NCBI RefSeq assembly: GCF_006547145.1
Contig: NZ_CP041244.1
Coordinates: 7,006,001-7,070,000, forward strand
Origin: Actinomadura sp. WMMA1423
GTDB taxonomy: Bacteria; Actinomycetota; Actinomycetes; Streptosporangiales; Streptosporangiaceae
Length of the DNA: 64,000 bases
Direction of reading: 5' to 3'
Shown one piece after another: positions 44,242-53,983 of the stretch; positions within the stretch are counted from its first letter, which is position 1; every line of letters starts with the position of its first letter. Both the position numbers and the translations under genes were made by a program. A model generated the notes under the pieces. The model was given only the letters and a program-made list of their open reading frames with translations, was not told the origin of the DNA and did not search any database.

Positions 44242-45228
44242 TCACAGGAACCGGGCGATGGCCTGCTCCAGGCGGTGGACGGAGAGGGAGTCCCCGGCCA
44301 GCCCCTTGACGACGTCGACGAGCTCCTTCAGCCCGCCCGGGTAGTCCAGGCAGGTCGTGAGGATCGCGAAGCAGTCCATCCGCGCGCCCGCCTGCCGGGT
44401 GACCGCCGCCGCGACGTCCCGGCGCAGGGCCGAGACGACCTGGTCGCGGCCCTGCGGGGACGCCAGCACAGGCACCTCCAGCATCCGGTCGACCAGCTCG
44501 AAGATCACCGGCCGGTCAGGCCCGCTGGTCGGTGGCCCGGCGGCCTGGGGAACACCGGCCTGGGGAACACCGGCCTGGGGCGGGCCCGCCGCGAGGTCCC
44601 GGGAGGCCTCCGGGCGGCCGGTCGCGCCCGGCACCCTGATCCACGCGGGCCCGGCGGTCTCCTTCACCGCCACCTCGATCCGCCGGTAGTCCTCCGGGAT
44701 GATCCGCCCCCGCGCGTGCCGGACGACGTCGTCGTGGACCCGCTCGGAGACGACCACCCCGAACCACGCGCCGGACGCGCCGAGCGCCTCCTTGAACGCG
44801 GGGGCGTCGAGGATGCGGAAGGCGTGGTTCACGGCCGTCCCCACCAGCCCGTGGCCGTCGAACAAGGCCTCGCCGGTGTGCACCGACACGCGCAGCCGGA
44901 TCCGGGCGATCTGAGAGGCGACCCGGTTGTACCGGCCCAGCTCCGCCCTCAGCATGTCGGCGACGTCGACCAGAACGGGCTCCACCTCCACGTGGGGCCG
45001 CAGGGCGATCAGCGCGCCGTCGCCTCGGTCCTCCCAGTAGCAGTCGGCCAGAGAGACGCCCGCGGCGGTGAAACTCGCGCCCAGGTGCCGGTAGAGCGCG
45101 TCGCGCATGTGGCGCCGCACGTCGTCGGTCCGCTCCGCGTCGCCGAACCCGGCGATGTCGCACCCGACGATGACGCAGTGCCCTGACGGGCGCCAGAGAG
45201 GACCGGTGGTGTCGAATTCGGGAAGCAT
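44242..45228 (-). CDS. Nucleotidyl-cyclase-like effector with C-terminal EAD
   Basis: 328 aa. Residues about 15-190 resemble class III adenylate/guanylate cyclases: the two metal Asp positions appear in VGCDIAGFGD (D24) and EDRGDGALIAL (D70), and VHTGEALFDGHGLVG follows. A Pro/Gly/Ala linker with repeated AGVPQ leads to an effector-associated domain of the EAD2 type (FELVDRMLEVPVLASPQGRD, ARMDCFAILTTCLDYPGGLKEL). The same CL-YPG motif is found in the VMAP protein of this operon, suggesting homotypic docking. It is the last gene of the operon. An upstream ATG (45249) or GTG (45276) is possible. Confidence 0.75.
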   Translation of the reverse strand: MLPEFDTTGPLWRPSGHCVIVGCDIAGFGDAERTDDVRRHMRDALYRHLGASFTAAGVSLADCYWEDRGDGALIALRPHVEVEPVLVDVADMLRAELGRYNRVASQIARIRLRVSVHTGEALFDGHGLVGTAVNHAFRILDAPAFKEALGASGAWFGVVVSERVHDDVVRHARGRIIPEDYRRIEVAVKETAGPAWIRVPGATGRPEASRDLAAGPPQAGVPQAGVPQAAGPPTSGPDRPVIFELVDRMLEVPVLASPQGRDQVVSALRRDVAAAVTRQAGARMDCFAILTTCLDYPGGLKELVDVVKGLAGDSLSVHRLEQAIARFL

Positions 45229-45283
45229 GGGTCCGCTGGCCCTCCTCATGTCGGCGCGCCGCACTCCCGCTCCCACCCTGGCC

Positions 45284-48200
45284 TCAGAGCGGGGTCGGCG
45301 CTATGTCGCAGTCGAGTAGGCGTCCCTCCGCCGCCCGGAGCACGTCCGGATGCCCGTCCCCGAGCGCGCTCGCCAGGGCCTCGGCGGGGCCGCCGCCGGG
45401 GCCGTCCAGACCGAGGGCGTCGCAGATCACCTGGTGGTTGTGGGCGCACGCCAGCGTGTAGACGTGGCCGGCCCCGTACCGGTCGCCGAACCGCTCCCAG
45501 GTCTCGTTGGACCGGATGCGGGCCGCCTCCAGCCTGCCCATGTGGAACAGGTCGTGGACGAGGCCGACCGAGCAGCACAGCGAGAAGTAGTGGTCGGCGC
45601 CCAGCGCGGCGCGCAGCTCGCGCACGGAGGTGTCGTCGAGGACGCGCGCCGACTCGTGATCGCCCAGGCTCCGCAGCGCCATCGCCAGGTCGGCGGCGCA
45701 GGCGTGGGAGAACGGATGGCCCATTCCCATGACCTGGCGGTGCCCGGTCAGGGCGGCCTCGCCCAGCCTGCGCGCCCTCTCGGCGTCCCCGGTCGCGAGG
45801 CAGGCCAGCGCCAGCACGCGCTGCGCCGCCAGGGTGTCGGGATGCCGCTCGCCGTAGCGCTGCGTGTGGAGCCGCAGCGTGTCCTCCGCGAGCCTCTGCG
45901 CCTCGGCGAGCGCGCCGAGCTTGCGCAGGGTCGCGGCGTGGCTCATCTCCGTGTGCAGGACGAACGCGTGGTCGGACACGGGCGTCCCCCGCGTGATCGT
46001 CAAAACCTCCCGCTGCAGCGCGGCGGCTTCGCGGTACGCGCCCAGCCCGTGCAGGTCGCGGGCGAGCTGGCTCATGGCGAACAGGGTGACGCGGTTGTGC
46101 GGTCCGACGCTCGCGCGGAACTGGGCGAGGGAGTCCGCGTCGAGCGAGCGGGCCCGTTCGAACTCGCCCAGCAGGCGCAGGTTGATGCCCACGTTGTTGG
46201 CGACGCGGAGGGTCTCGAGGTGGCCGTTGCCGAACAGCCGGGCCGTGCGGCGCAGCGTGTCCTGGTCGAGGTCGAGGGCGGCTTGGAAGTCGCCCCGCAG
46301 CCGCCGGTCGGCGGCCACGGTGCCCGCGGCGCGCATGGTGATCGAGTGGCCGGGCCCGAAGCGCTCGATCGTCCGCCGGTAGATCTCGGCGTTGTGCCTG
46401 TTCGCCCCGGCCACGTCCCCGAGAGCGCGCATCACGGTGCCGAGTTCGCGGCCCGCGATGAGGACCGACTCGTCGTAGGGCCCGAGCTCGCGCTGCCAGT
46501 GCTCCAGCGCGAGCTCGGCGAGGACCCGGCTGCCCTCGAAGTCGCCGAGCAGGTACAGGTAGCGCATCTGGTCGAGCGCCACCCCGCGGATCTCGGTGGT
46601 CGCACCGCCGATCACGCCCGAGGGCACCACGTGCGGGGCGATCTCCGCCCGGATCGGCCAGGTGGTCTCGTCGTCCGGCGGGGCCTTCGGCGTGGCGGCG
46701 GCGAGGATGCGGTGCACCCGGCCCCGGACGGCACGGTGGTCGTCGTCGGAGAGCCTGGTCTGCAGCATCGTCCGGATCAGCCGGTGGACCTGGAGGCTGC
46801 ACCGGTCCGGGTCGAACCGGCCGAGGGCGTAGCGGTCGATGTCGGCCATCGCCTCCCGGAGCAGCCCGGCGTCCGCCAGCGTCTCCGTCAGGTCGGGCGG
46901 AAGGCCGTCCCCGGCGCCCGCGGCCAGCAGGTCGCGGGTGACCGGCTCGGGCCCGAAGAAGGCCCACAGCTCCAGCAGCCGCCCCGCCGCGGGGTCGTCC
47001 TCCCGCAGCCGCTCGAACGCCAGGGTCAGGGTCCCGGCCAGCTCCGCCGGGTAGTCGAGCGGCAGGCTCGCGCCGGGCTCGGCCCGGAGCCGGCGGTCGA
47101 GGAGCCGCAGGTACTCCCCGGCCGCGCGGCCGGTGACGGCGAGCCATGCCGCCGCCTGCTCCACCGCGAGGGGCAGGTCGCCGATCCGCTCGGCGATCCG
47201 GTCGGCGTCGGCGGCCGTGAGGCCGGGCACCCGGCGGCACAGCAGCGCGACGCTCTCCGCGCGCTCGAAGACGCCGACGTCCTCGGCGGCGGTGCGCCCG
47301 GCCCAGCGGCGGTCCCGGGACGTGATCAGCACGTGGCCGCCCGGTACGGCCGTCGTCAGCGGCCCCCCCGGCTCCCCGGCCCGGACGGGCAGCAGCGGGA
47401 CGAGCTCGTCGGGGTCGGCGGCGTTGTCGTAGATGAGCAGCCAGCGCCGGTGGGCCGGGCTCGTCCGCAGCGCGTCCAGCAGGCGCTCGACGGTCCGGTT
47501 GACCTCGTCGCTCAGCGGGGTGTCGAGGCGCCGGGCCAGCTCGACGAGCGACGACCTGGCGAGCGTGGTCCGCTCGGCGGGCACCCACCAGATCACGTCG
47601 TAGTCGCCGGCGTACCGGTGGGCGTACTCGACGGCGAGCTGCGACTTGCCCTGCCCGCCGAGGCGCCTCGGGGCGGCGGGCAGTAGGCAGGTCACCGCGC
47701 CGGACAGATCGGCCCTGATGTCGCGGAGCAGCGCGTCGCGTCCGGTGAAGTCGGGGTTGCGCGCGGGGAGCCCGCCGCCCCGCAGCGGCGCGTCGCGCTC
47801 CTCGGGTCCCTTCCGCGTGAGTCCTTCGCCGACCGGGGCGCCCGTCGGATCTGGTGGGGGGTCATCTGGCGGGGCGTCGTCCGGCGGGGTGTCGTCGTGG
47901 GCGGCGGGTCCGGGACCGTCCGCGGCGGCGCGCGCGAGCCGTTCGGCGATCTGCGCGTAGCGGCCGCCGAGCCGGGCGAGCACGCGCGCCGCGACCTGCG
48001 CGAACGGCGGGTCCTGCCGCAGGTCCTCGGTGCCCTGCTGGACGGCCCGCAGCAGGGCGGGGAAGTCCTGGGTGGATCCCCACCGGCCCCGCACGACGTT
48101 CCAGACGTTGCGCAGGACGCTCATCGCCTCCGCTCGGCCGATTCCGCCGAGCAGGACGTCCCGCACCCCGTCGTGGAACTCGTACTCGACGCCCTCGGGG

Positions 48201-49504
48201 TCGGAGGTCCGGCGCGCTCGGCGCATCAGGCCGCCGAGGAACACCTCCGCCAGGTGCGCGGACGTCGCGTCCGGCAGCATGGCCTTCTGGACCAGCGCCA
48301 TGACCTCCAGCCGCAGCGGGGCCGCCGCGAGGTAGGCCGCCAGCCGGAACGCCGTCGGCGAGGAGGCCGCCCGGAAGCGCTTCACCCGCTCGGCGGGCGA
48401 CGGGTCGTCTCCATCCGGGCGCGCGCCGCCGCCCTCGCCCGCACCGTCGTCCACGGGCGGTTCCCGGGTCGGCACGCCGGTGAACACGGCCATCGCCGCG
48501 ATCCGCTCCGCCCCGCCGCCGACCAGTTCGGCCCACGGGCGCAGCCACCGGGGCTCCAGCTCCAGCACGGGAACGGCGACGCCGTGCGGCACGGTCGGCT
48601 CCTCGCGCGGGCGCACCGTGAGCCTGTCGTTCGGCACCCCGGCCTCCCGCGCCCCGAGCCACACAGGCTCGGCCGCCATCGCGCACCGCCGCCACAGCCG
48701 CTGGGGGAGCGGCTGGAGGATCGCGACGGGGCCGGACCGCGCCCAGCGTTCGAGGACGGCGGCGGCGCGGCCGTCGCCCCAGGCGGGCCCGATGCAGTCG
48801 GTGAGGACGAGGACCACGCGGCGGCGCGTCGGGTCGATCAGCTCGTCCGGGCTGCGCCCCGGCCCGGCCGTCGCCGTCCCGCTGTGCAGGACGAGGGCGT
48901 CGTCGGTGTCCAGCCGCCACACGCGCACGTCGCGGAAGGCGCCCAGCCGCTCCATCAGCGTCCGCAGCTCGGCGGCGAGCCGCGTCCAGACGACCATGGA
49001 GGCGCCGCCGTCCACGACGAGCGCGAGGTCGAGCCACCGTTCCGGCGCGGGCTCCATGACCGGTTCCCAGATGCCGGTCTCCGCGATCCGCTGGGCCGTC
49101 GCCTCCTCGACGAGGTTCTCGACCGTGCGGGACGAGAACCTGCCGCGCAGCGGCCGCAGCGCGCGGGCGAGGCTCAGCGCGTGCGGGATCGCGGGCGTCG
49201 CCGGGGCCCGGACGGCATCGCCCGCCGCGGGGGCCGGCTCCCCGAGATACAGCCCGGCCTGCGCGGCGGGAGCCGCGGGACGGGCCGGACGGCGCTGCGG
49301 GGCCGGTTCGGCGGGCGCCGGCTCGGGCGCGACGGGCGCCGGGGCCGGGCCGGGCTCGGGCCCGGGGCCGGGCGGCGGCGCGGGCGTCCCGCCGGGCGCG
49401 GCGGTATCCGGCAGGGACCGCGCCAGCCACAGGGCGTCGGCGACCTCCTGCGCGGTGAGCGGGGGATCGAGGGCCTCCAGCGCCTCGATCAGCCGGCGGA
49501 TCAT
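45284..49504 (-). CDS. vWA/SAV_2336 + NB-ARC + TPR giant protein (FxsT-like fusion)
   Basis: 1406 aa. A Pro-rich region (30-110) precedes a von Willebrand A-like domain of the SAV_2336 type (LDLALVVDGGASMVVW, with a DxGxS variant of the MIDAS motif at 165-169). From about 575 a NB-ARC-type NTPase follows (NPDFTGRDALLRDI, P-loop GGQGKSQLAVEYAH, WLLIYDNAADP, GHVLITSRDRRW), then TPRs from about 970 to the end. The NB-ARC-TPR half is a clear paralogue of the FxsT protein at 54521, including the C-terminal LDCD..P motif. It overlaps the MoxR stop by four bases. It is probably the signal-transducing STAND core of the conflict system. Confidence 0.85.
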   Translation of the reverse strand: MIRRLIEALEALDPPLTAQEVADALWLARSLPDTAAPGGTPAPPPGPGPEPGPAPAPVAPEPAPAEPAPQRRPARPAAPAAQAGLYLGEPAPAAGDAVRAPATPAIPHALSLARALRPLRGRFSSRTVENLVEEATAQRIAETGIWEPVMEPAPERWLDLALVVDGGASMVVWTRLAAELRTLMERLGAFRDVRVWRLDTDDALVLHSGTATAGPGRSPDELIDPTRRRVVLVLTDCIGPAWGDGRAAAVLERWARSGPVAILQPLPQRLWRRCAMAAEPVWLGAREAGVPNDRLTVRPREEPTVPHGVAVPVLELEPRWLRPWAELVGGGAERIAAMAVFTGVPTREPPVDDGAGEGGGARPDGDDPSPAERVKRFRAASSPTAFRLAAYLAAAPLRLEVMALVQKAMLPDATSAHLAEVFLGGLMRRARRTSDPEGVEYEFHDGVRDVLLGGIGRAEAMSVLRNVWNVVRGRWGSTQDFPALLRAVQQGTEDLRQDPPFAQVAARVLARLGGRYAQIAERLARAAADGPGPAAHDDTPPDDAPPDDPPPDPTGAPVGEGLTRKGPEERDAPLRGGGLPARNPDFTGRDALLRDIRADLSGAVTCLLPAAPRRLGGQGKSQLAVEYAHRYAGDYDVIWWVPAERTTLARSSLVELARRLDTPLSDEVNRTVERLLDALRTSPAHRRWLLIYDNAADPDELVPLLPVRAGEPGGPLTTAVPGGHVLITSRDRRWAGRTAAEDVGVFERAESVALLCRRVPGLTAADADRIAERIGDLPLAVEQAAAWLAVTGRAAGEYLRLLDRRLRAEPGASLPLDYPAELAGTLTLAFERLREDDPAAGRLLELWAFFGPEPVTRDLLAAGAGDGLPPDLTETLADAGLLREAMADIDRYALGRFDPDRCSLQVHRLIRTMLQTRLSDDDHRAVRGRVHRILAAATPKAPPDDETTWPIRAEIAPHVVPSGVIGGATTEIRGVALDQMRYLYLLGDFEGSRVLAELALEHWQRELGPYDESVLIAGRELGTVMRALGDVAGANRHNAEIYRRTIERFGPGHSITMRAAGTVAADRRLRGDFQAALDLDQDTLRRTARLFGNGHLETLRVANNVGINLRLLGEFERARSLDADSLAQFRASVGPHNRVTLFAMSQLARDLHGLGAYREAAALQREVLTITRGTPVSDHAFVLHTEMSHAATLRKLGALAEAQRLAEDTLRLHTQRYGERHPDTLAAQRVLALACLATGDAERARRLGEAALTGHRQVMGMGHPFSHACAADLAMALRSLGDHESARVLDDTSVRELRAALGADHYFSLCCSVGLVHDLFHMGRLEAARIRSNETWERFGDRYGAGHVYTLACAHNHQVICDALGLDGPGGGPAEALASALGDGHPDVLRAAEGRLLDCDIAPTPL

Positions 49505-50526
49505 CCCGGGCCGGCGGCGCCCAGCGGGCGCAGGATCGCCCTGACCATGTCCTGGAGCGTGGCCTCGGCCGGACGCGAGCCGGTCGTGCTCAGGTAGACC
49601 GCGTTGAGGAGCTGGTCGGTGGCCAGGTCGCCCTGCTCGCGGCGCTCCAGGAACTCCCGGATGAGGTCCGCGCTCGCGGCCCGCGCCGCCCCGCCGAGAT
49701 GCGCCTCGACGATCTCGGCGAGCTCGTCGGGGGTCGGCGGTTCGACCACCAGCCGGACGCAGCGGCGCAGGAACGCCGGGGGGAACTCCCGTTCGCCGTT
49801 GCTGGTGATGACGACGAGCGGGAACGCGGCGCACTGGACCCGGCCGCGGGTCACCGGTACCCGGTCGGGCCCCTTGACCGGCATGACGTGCACGACCGGC
49901 TGGTCCTCGGGGAGGCGTTCGAGCTCCGGGATCGTGTAGCCGCCCTCCTCGAACACGTTGAGCAGGTCGTTGGGCAGGTCGATGTCGCTCTTGTCCAGCT
50001 CGTCGATGAGCAGCACCCGGGGCCGCGGCCCCGGCAGCAGCGCCGTCCCGAGCGGCCCGAGCCGGATGTAGCGGCCGATGTCGGGGGCCTCGGTGCCCGC
50101 CCCGGGGGCGACGGCCTGGCGCAGGCTCGTCTCGTGCAGGCGGCCGATGGCGTCGTAGCGGTACAGCCCTTCCTGCAGCGTCGCCCGGCTGGTGATCGGC
50201 CAGTCCAGCACGGGGCCGAGGCCCAGCTCGTGCGCCACGTTGTAGGCGAGCGTCGACTTGCCCGTGCCCGGCTTGCCGGTGACCAGCAGGGGCCGCCGCA
50301 GGCGGAGCGCGACGTTCACCATGGTGACGACGTTCGGCCCCGGACGGTACGACAGGGCGCGCTCCAGACCGCCGCCGGGCGGCGGCGCCGCGCCGTCCTC
50401 GGTGTCGAAGCGCCGCCAGGGCGGCGGATCGGGCAGCCGCGCGAGGCCGTCGTGCGGCGTGCCGTCGCCCCGGTAGATCTCCCAATCCCCGGAGCCCGCG
50501 TCCGGAGGCGTGTCCGTCGTCGCCAC
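49501..50526 (-). CDS. MoxR-family AAA+ ATPase
   Basis: 341 aa. Walker A GKPGTGKST (84-92), Walker B VLLIDELDKSD and sensor-1-like VVITSNGEREFPPAFLRRCVRL are typical of MoxR. MoxR ATPases act with vWA proteins as chaperone-like remodelers; in vWA-MoxR-VMAP systems the ATPase is thought to move or activate the conflict complex. The GTG at 50526 has GGGAGG 6 bases upstream. It lies 19 bases after the VMAP gene and overlaps the vWA-NB-ARC-TPR gene. Confidence 0.92.
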   Translation of the reverse strand: MATTDTPPDAGSGDWEIYRGDGTPHDGLARLPDPPPWRRFDTEDGAAPPPGGGLERALSYRPGPNVVTMVNVALRLRRPLLVTGKPGTGKSTLAYNVAHELGLGPVLDWPITSRATLQEGLYRYDAIGRLHETSLRQAVAPGAGTEAPDIGRYIRLGPLGTALLPGPRPRVLLIDELDKSDIDLPNDLLNVFEEGGYTIPELERLPEDQPVVHVMPVKGPDRVPVTRGRVQCAAFPLVVITSNGEREFPPAFLRRCVRLVVEPPTPDELAEIVEAHLGGAARAASADLIREFLERREQGDLATDQLLNAVYLSTTGSRPAEATLQDMVRAILRPLGAAGPG

Positions 50527-50545
50527 AGGTACCTCCCAGGAGAGC

Positions 50546-52048
50546 TCAGGCGGGGGCGCTCAGCCGCACGTAGGGTTCGGGCAGCCGGTCCGCGTCGTCG
50601 AAGACGAGGGTCAGGTCGAGGCCGAGATGGTCGCCGCCGCCGTCCCCGTCGAGTGCGCGCAGCGCCTCCCGGCGCAGCCTCAGTACGGTGTCGGGCAGGT
50701 CCATGGCGCCCTCGTCGAGCAGAGCCTGGAACTCCTGGGCGAAGCGCTCGGGGTCGCGTCCGCTCCGGCACCAGGTGACGATCGGCGCCCCCGCCTGGAG
50801 GGCGGCGCGCAGCTCGGCGGAGTCCGGTCCGTCCGTGCGCGGTGGGAAGGCCATGGCCATGCACACCGACGACGGCTCGGACAGCAGCATGCTGTAGAGG
50901 TTTTCACCGCCGTACTGGCCGGACTGTGTCACCCAGCACACCTTCGCGCCGTGGGGGTTCTCGCGCAGCCAGCGCCACTTGCGGCGCCACTGGTGGTGGT
51001 AGGCCGGCCTGCGCATCCGGTCGAGGCTGCGGACGATCACCGGGTGCTCGATGCCGAGCCGCCGCTCCAGCCCGTCCACGGTGATCCGCAGCTGGTCGAC
51101 CGGCGTGCCGAGCATGTCCACCGGCAGCACGAACTCCAGCGTCAGCTCCGGCGCCGGCCGGTTGACGACCCGCTGGTCCTCGCTCAGCAGCTCCTTGACG
51201 AGGCCGGGCAGCCGCTCGAACGGGACGGGCTCGTCGTCGCAGCGGAGCATCAGCCCGTGCTCGCCCTCCGCCTGGAGCCACGCGGAGGCCAGGTAGCGGT
51301 CCGGGACGGCCCCGTCCCGGCGGAGCTCGATGACCAGGTAGCTGCGCGCTCCCGCCGACCCCGGCGCGGGCTCGCTCCGCGGCGCCGCCACCTCGCGGGG
51401 CCGCGCCGCAGGGAGCCGGCGCTCCAGCCCGAGCCGGCGGGCGAGGGCGTCGACCCAGGCCCGCAGACCGGCGGCCGCGGGGCCGGCCGCGTGCGCGGCG
51501 AGCTCCTCGACGAAGGCCAGCAGCGGCGGGACGCCGTCGACGCCGACGGTGAGGTCCTCCAGTCGGGCCAGGACGCCCCGCAGGTCGCCCGGGTCGGTGT
51601 CGAGGGCGGGACCGGAGGGGGCGGTGACCTCCCAGTAGAGCGCGCGGATCGCGTCCGGCCCGACCACCCCGGGGGCCCGGTCGCCGAGGCCCCGCAGGAG
51701 GGCGTCGAGCTCGCGGCGCTCCTTCGGGCGCAGCAGCGGTTCGGGGAGCAGCTCGTCGACGAGCTCGCGGACCGCCTCCATCGGAATGCTTCCGCGGTGG
51801 AACTCCTCGACGATCGCGATCAGCGCGTGGAACGCCCCGGGATAGGACAGGCAGGCGTCCACGAGATGCCAGACGTCGGTGATGTCCTTGTCGTCGCGGG
51901 TGGCGGGGAGGGGATGGCCGAGCTGCCGTTCCAGAAGGGAGACGCAGAGGTCACGGGAGGTGCGCTTGCGTATCGTTTCCAGCTCCCACAGGGCCCGCAC
52001 GAGGCGGGACTGGTCATCGAAAGGCAGCGACCATCGCACGTCCGACAC
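50546..52048 (-). CDS. VMAP protein (EAD + VMAP-C)
   Basis: 500 aa. The N-terminal about 100 residues form an effector-associated domain (LVRALWELETIRKRTSRDLC, VDACLSYPGAFHALIAIVEE). After a helical and Pro/Ala-rich middle, residues about 240-490 match VMAP-C (LTLEFVLPVDMLGTPVDQLR, EHPVIVRSLDRMRRPAYHH, GAPIVTWCRSG). VMAP proteins are central adaptors of vWA-MoxR ternary systems and recruit effectors through EADs. It is first in the operon; the GTG follows GGAGGGG. Confidence 0.85.
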   Translation of the reverse strand: MSDVRWSLPFDDQSRLVRALWELETIRKRTSRDLCVSLLERQLGHPLPATRDDKDITDVWHLVDACLSYPGAFHALIAIVEEFHRGSIPMEAVRELVDELLPEPLLRPKERRELDALLRGLGDRAPGVVGPDAIRALYWEVTAPSGPALDTDPGDLRGVLARLEDLTVGVDGVPPLLAFVEELAAHAAGPAAAGLRAWVDALARRLGLERRLPAARPREVAAPRSEPAPGSAGARSYLVIELRRDGAVPDRYLASAWLQAEGEHGLMLRCDDEPVPFERLPGLVKELLSEDQRVVNRPAPELTLEFVLPVDMLGTPVDQLRITVDGLERRLGIEHPVIVRSLDRMRRPAYHHQWRRKWRWLRENPHGAKVCWVTQSGQYGGENLYSMLLSEPSSVCMAMAFPPRTDGPDSAELRAALQAGAPIVTWCRSGRDPERFAQEFQALLDEGAMDLPDTVLRLRREALRALDGDGGGDHLGLDLTLVFDDADRLPEPYVRLSAPA

Positions 52049-52107
52049 TCAACCCCTCCGAACGAAACCGCACCGGGACCCCCATCGGTGGGGCATATCG
52101 TACGCGT

Positions 52108-53592
52108 TCAGCGAGGACCTATCGCGGGCGCTATTTCCGGTTGTGCGGAATTCTCATAAAGGTCTGCGTCGGATTCGGGGCCCGCCGGGCGAAGCGCGGA
52201 CCGGACCCGCGCCCAGAGCGCCCGTGCGGCCGCGGAGTGCCGCCGAAGCCCCGGCCCCACCGCCTCGGCCATCGCGCTCCTGAGCGTCTGCTGGGAACCG
52301 ATGCGCCGTTTCCTCAGTGACCACAGGTGGCAACTGCTGAGAACGGCGACGCCCAGGGTCACCGCCGTGACGGCCCCGGTCGCGATCCGGGTGCTCGGCA
52401 CCAGCGAGAGCAGGTAGCCGGAGAACAGCGATCCGAGCGGGACGGCGCTCTGGGTGACGAAGTTGTTGATGCTGGCGACCCTGGCCAGCATCTCGTTGGG
52501 TACCCAGGTCGCCTGGTAGACGGTCAGCGCCACGTTGATGTGCGCCCCGACGAAGCTGATCCCGCCCCATGCCGCCAGGCCGGAGACCGGACCGTTGCCG
52601 ATCGTCACGATGGAGGTCATGGCGAACCAGCCCCACACGCAGAAGAAGAGGACGCGAATCGGCCTGGTGCCGTGGGCGAGCCGGTACCGCCGGAACAGGC
52701 GCGGGGCGACGACGGCCCCCAGCGTTCCGCCCAGCCCGGACGCCGCGAACAGGATGCCGATCATCGAGGTGGACTCGAATTCCCGGTCGGCCTGCACGAC
52801 CAGCATGAGAAACACGGTCTGAAAGGCGAAATTCGTTACCGCGCAGATGATGAGCACCATGCGCAGGAAGGTGTCGTGGCGCAGAAAGGCCAGGCACTTG
52901 CGGAAATCCGCGATCGTCGTGTCGTCCCGTTCCCGGGCGCTGAATTCCTTGTTCCTCATGAAGTGCAGGGTCAGTGCGGAGAAAAGCGAGGAGAGCGCGT
53001 CGGCCGTGAAGGGGAGTGCTCTGTTGATGCCGTAGAGAAAGCCGCCGAGAGGCCGGCCGAGCAGCAGGGCTATGTGGCTGCGCGCCTCGTTCCGGGCCAT
53101 GGCCTCGGGGAGGGCTTCGTGGGGGACGACCCGGCGCACGACGGCGACCTCGGCCAGGTTGTACAGGGCGGCCAGGGCTCCGTCCGCCGCGGCCGCGGTG
53201 ACCAGGAGGTAGCCGGGATGGAAGTGCAGCAGGAGGCCGAAGGCCAGCAGCACCGACACGGTGAACCGGGTGTACTGGCAGGTCAGCATGATGCGGCGCC
53301 GGTCGAACCGGTCGACGAGCATTCCGGCCGGCAGGTAGAGCAGCAGGCGGGGCCCCGTGCCCGCCGCGGCGACGCATCCCGCGAAGACGGTGGAGCGGGT
53401 GAGCGACAGCGCCAGCAGCGGAAGCGCGATGGCCGCGTTCATGCTGCCGAGTTGCGAGGCCGCCGATCCGCTCCACAGGTAGGTGAAATCCCGCGGCAGT
53501 GAAGGCCGCGTTCTCACGCGGACCCGCTTGCACCGTCCGGAGCGGCCACCCGCTGCATCCTCCTCGCGACTAATGGTGGCCGGTTTCGCCAT
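52108..53592 (-). CDS. MFS transporter, probable exporter of the RiPP cluster
   Basis: 494 aa with about 12 membrane segments, MFS_3/enterobactin-exporter-like: DFTYLWSGSAASQLGSMNAA, GMLVDRFDRRRIMLTCQYTR, RNEARSHIALLLGRPLGGFL, GVVAPRLFRRYRLA and NFVTQSAVPLGSLFSG. The cytoplasmic C-terminus of about 60 residues is Arg/Ala-rich. Its position between the conflict operon and the precursor-peptide gene, on the precursor's strand, suggests export of the modified peptide (inference). The start is uncertain: ATG 53592 has no clear ribosome site, and a GTG lies at 53637. Confidence 0.8.
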   Translation of the reverse strand: MAKPATISREEDAAGGRSGRCKRVRVRTRPSLPRDFTYLWSGSAASQLGSMNAAIALPLLALSLTRSTVFAGCVAAAGTGPRLLLYLPAGMLVDRFDRRRIMLTCQYTRFTVSVLLAFGLLLHFHPGYLLVTAAAADGALAALYNLAEVAVVRRVVPHEALPEAMARNEARSHIALLLGRPLGGFLYGINRALPFTADALSSLFSALTLHFMRNKEFSARERDDTTIADFRKCLAFLRHDTFLRMVLIICAVTNFAFQTVFLMLVVQADREFESTSMIGILFAASGLGGTLGAVVAPRLFRRYRLAHGTRPIRVLFFCVWGWFAMTSIVTIGNGPVSGLAAWGGISFVGAHINVALTVYQATWVPNEMLARVASINNFVTQSAVPLGSLFSGYLLSLVPSTRIATGAVTAVTLGVAVLSSCHLWSLRKRRIGSQQTLRSAMAEAVGPGLRRHSAAARALWARVRSALRPAGPESDADLYENSAQPEIAPAIGPR

Positions 53593-53983
53593 GAGGAAAC
53601 CCGGTCGCCGGCCAGGGGGCGGCAGAATGGGCGCCACCCTTGGGAGGTCCCCGGCTCAGCGACTCTGACGGCTTGGACAGATCACCCACAATGCTGCGAA
53701 AGGCGCGCTTTGTGCCGAGCGGAAACCCGCGGCACCGTAGCCATCGGGCCGCAGGCAGACTCTAGTGGAGATCGCGCAAGAAACGGGGTGATTGTCGAGA
53801 AAGGACCTGCACCCAGCGAGTCTCGTACGACTCTTGACCGGCGCGTGCCGTCCGCGAGGTGGGATGCGGGAGCGGGCTCTCTCCGGTCATGCCGGAGACC
53901 GCCCCGGTGAGGGAGGCGCCTGCGGGCCGCGGCCGGTCGGGCCCGGGGGCGTGAGGGCGCGAGGAAGGCGGCGCTCCGGCGGC
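53593..53983. other. Gene-free gap between MFS and precursor genes
   Basis: About 390 bases with no credible frame. It contains a hairpin TCTCCGG-TCATG-CCGGAGA (53880-53898) that may end the precursor transcript, and an imperfect inverted repeat GAGTC/GACTC (53818-53833). It should also hold the MFS promoter, which I could not define. Confidence 0.5.

Noticed and set aside
53660..53860. tRNA gene in the MFS-precursor gap
   Set aside because: No cloverleaf with a TTCGAATCC-type T-loop and a matching acceptor stem could be formed.
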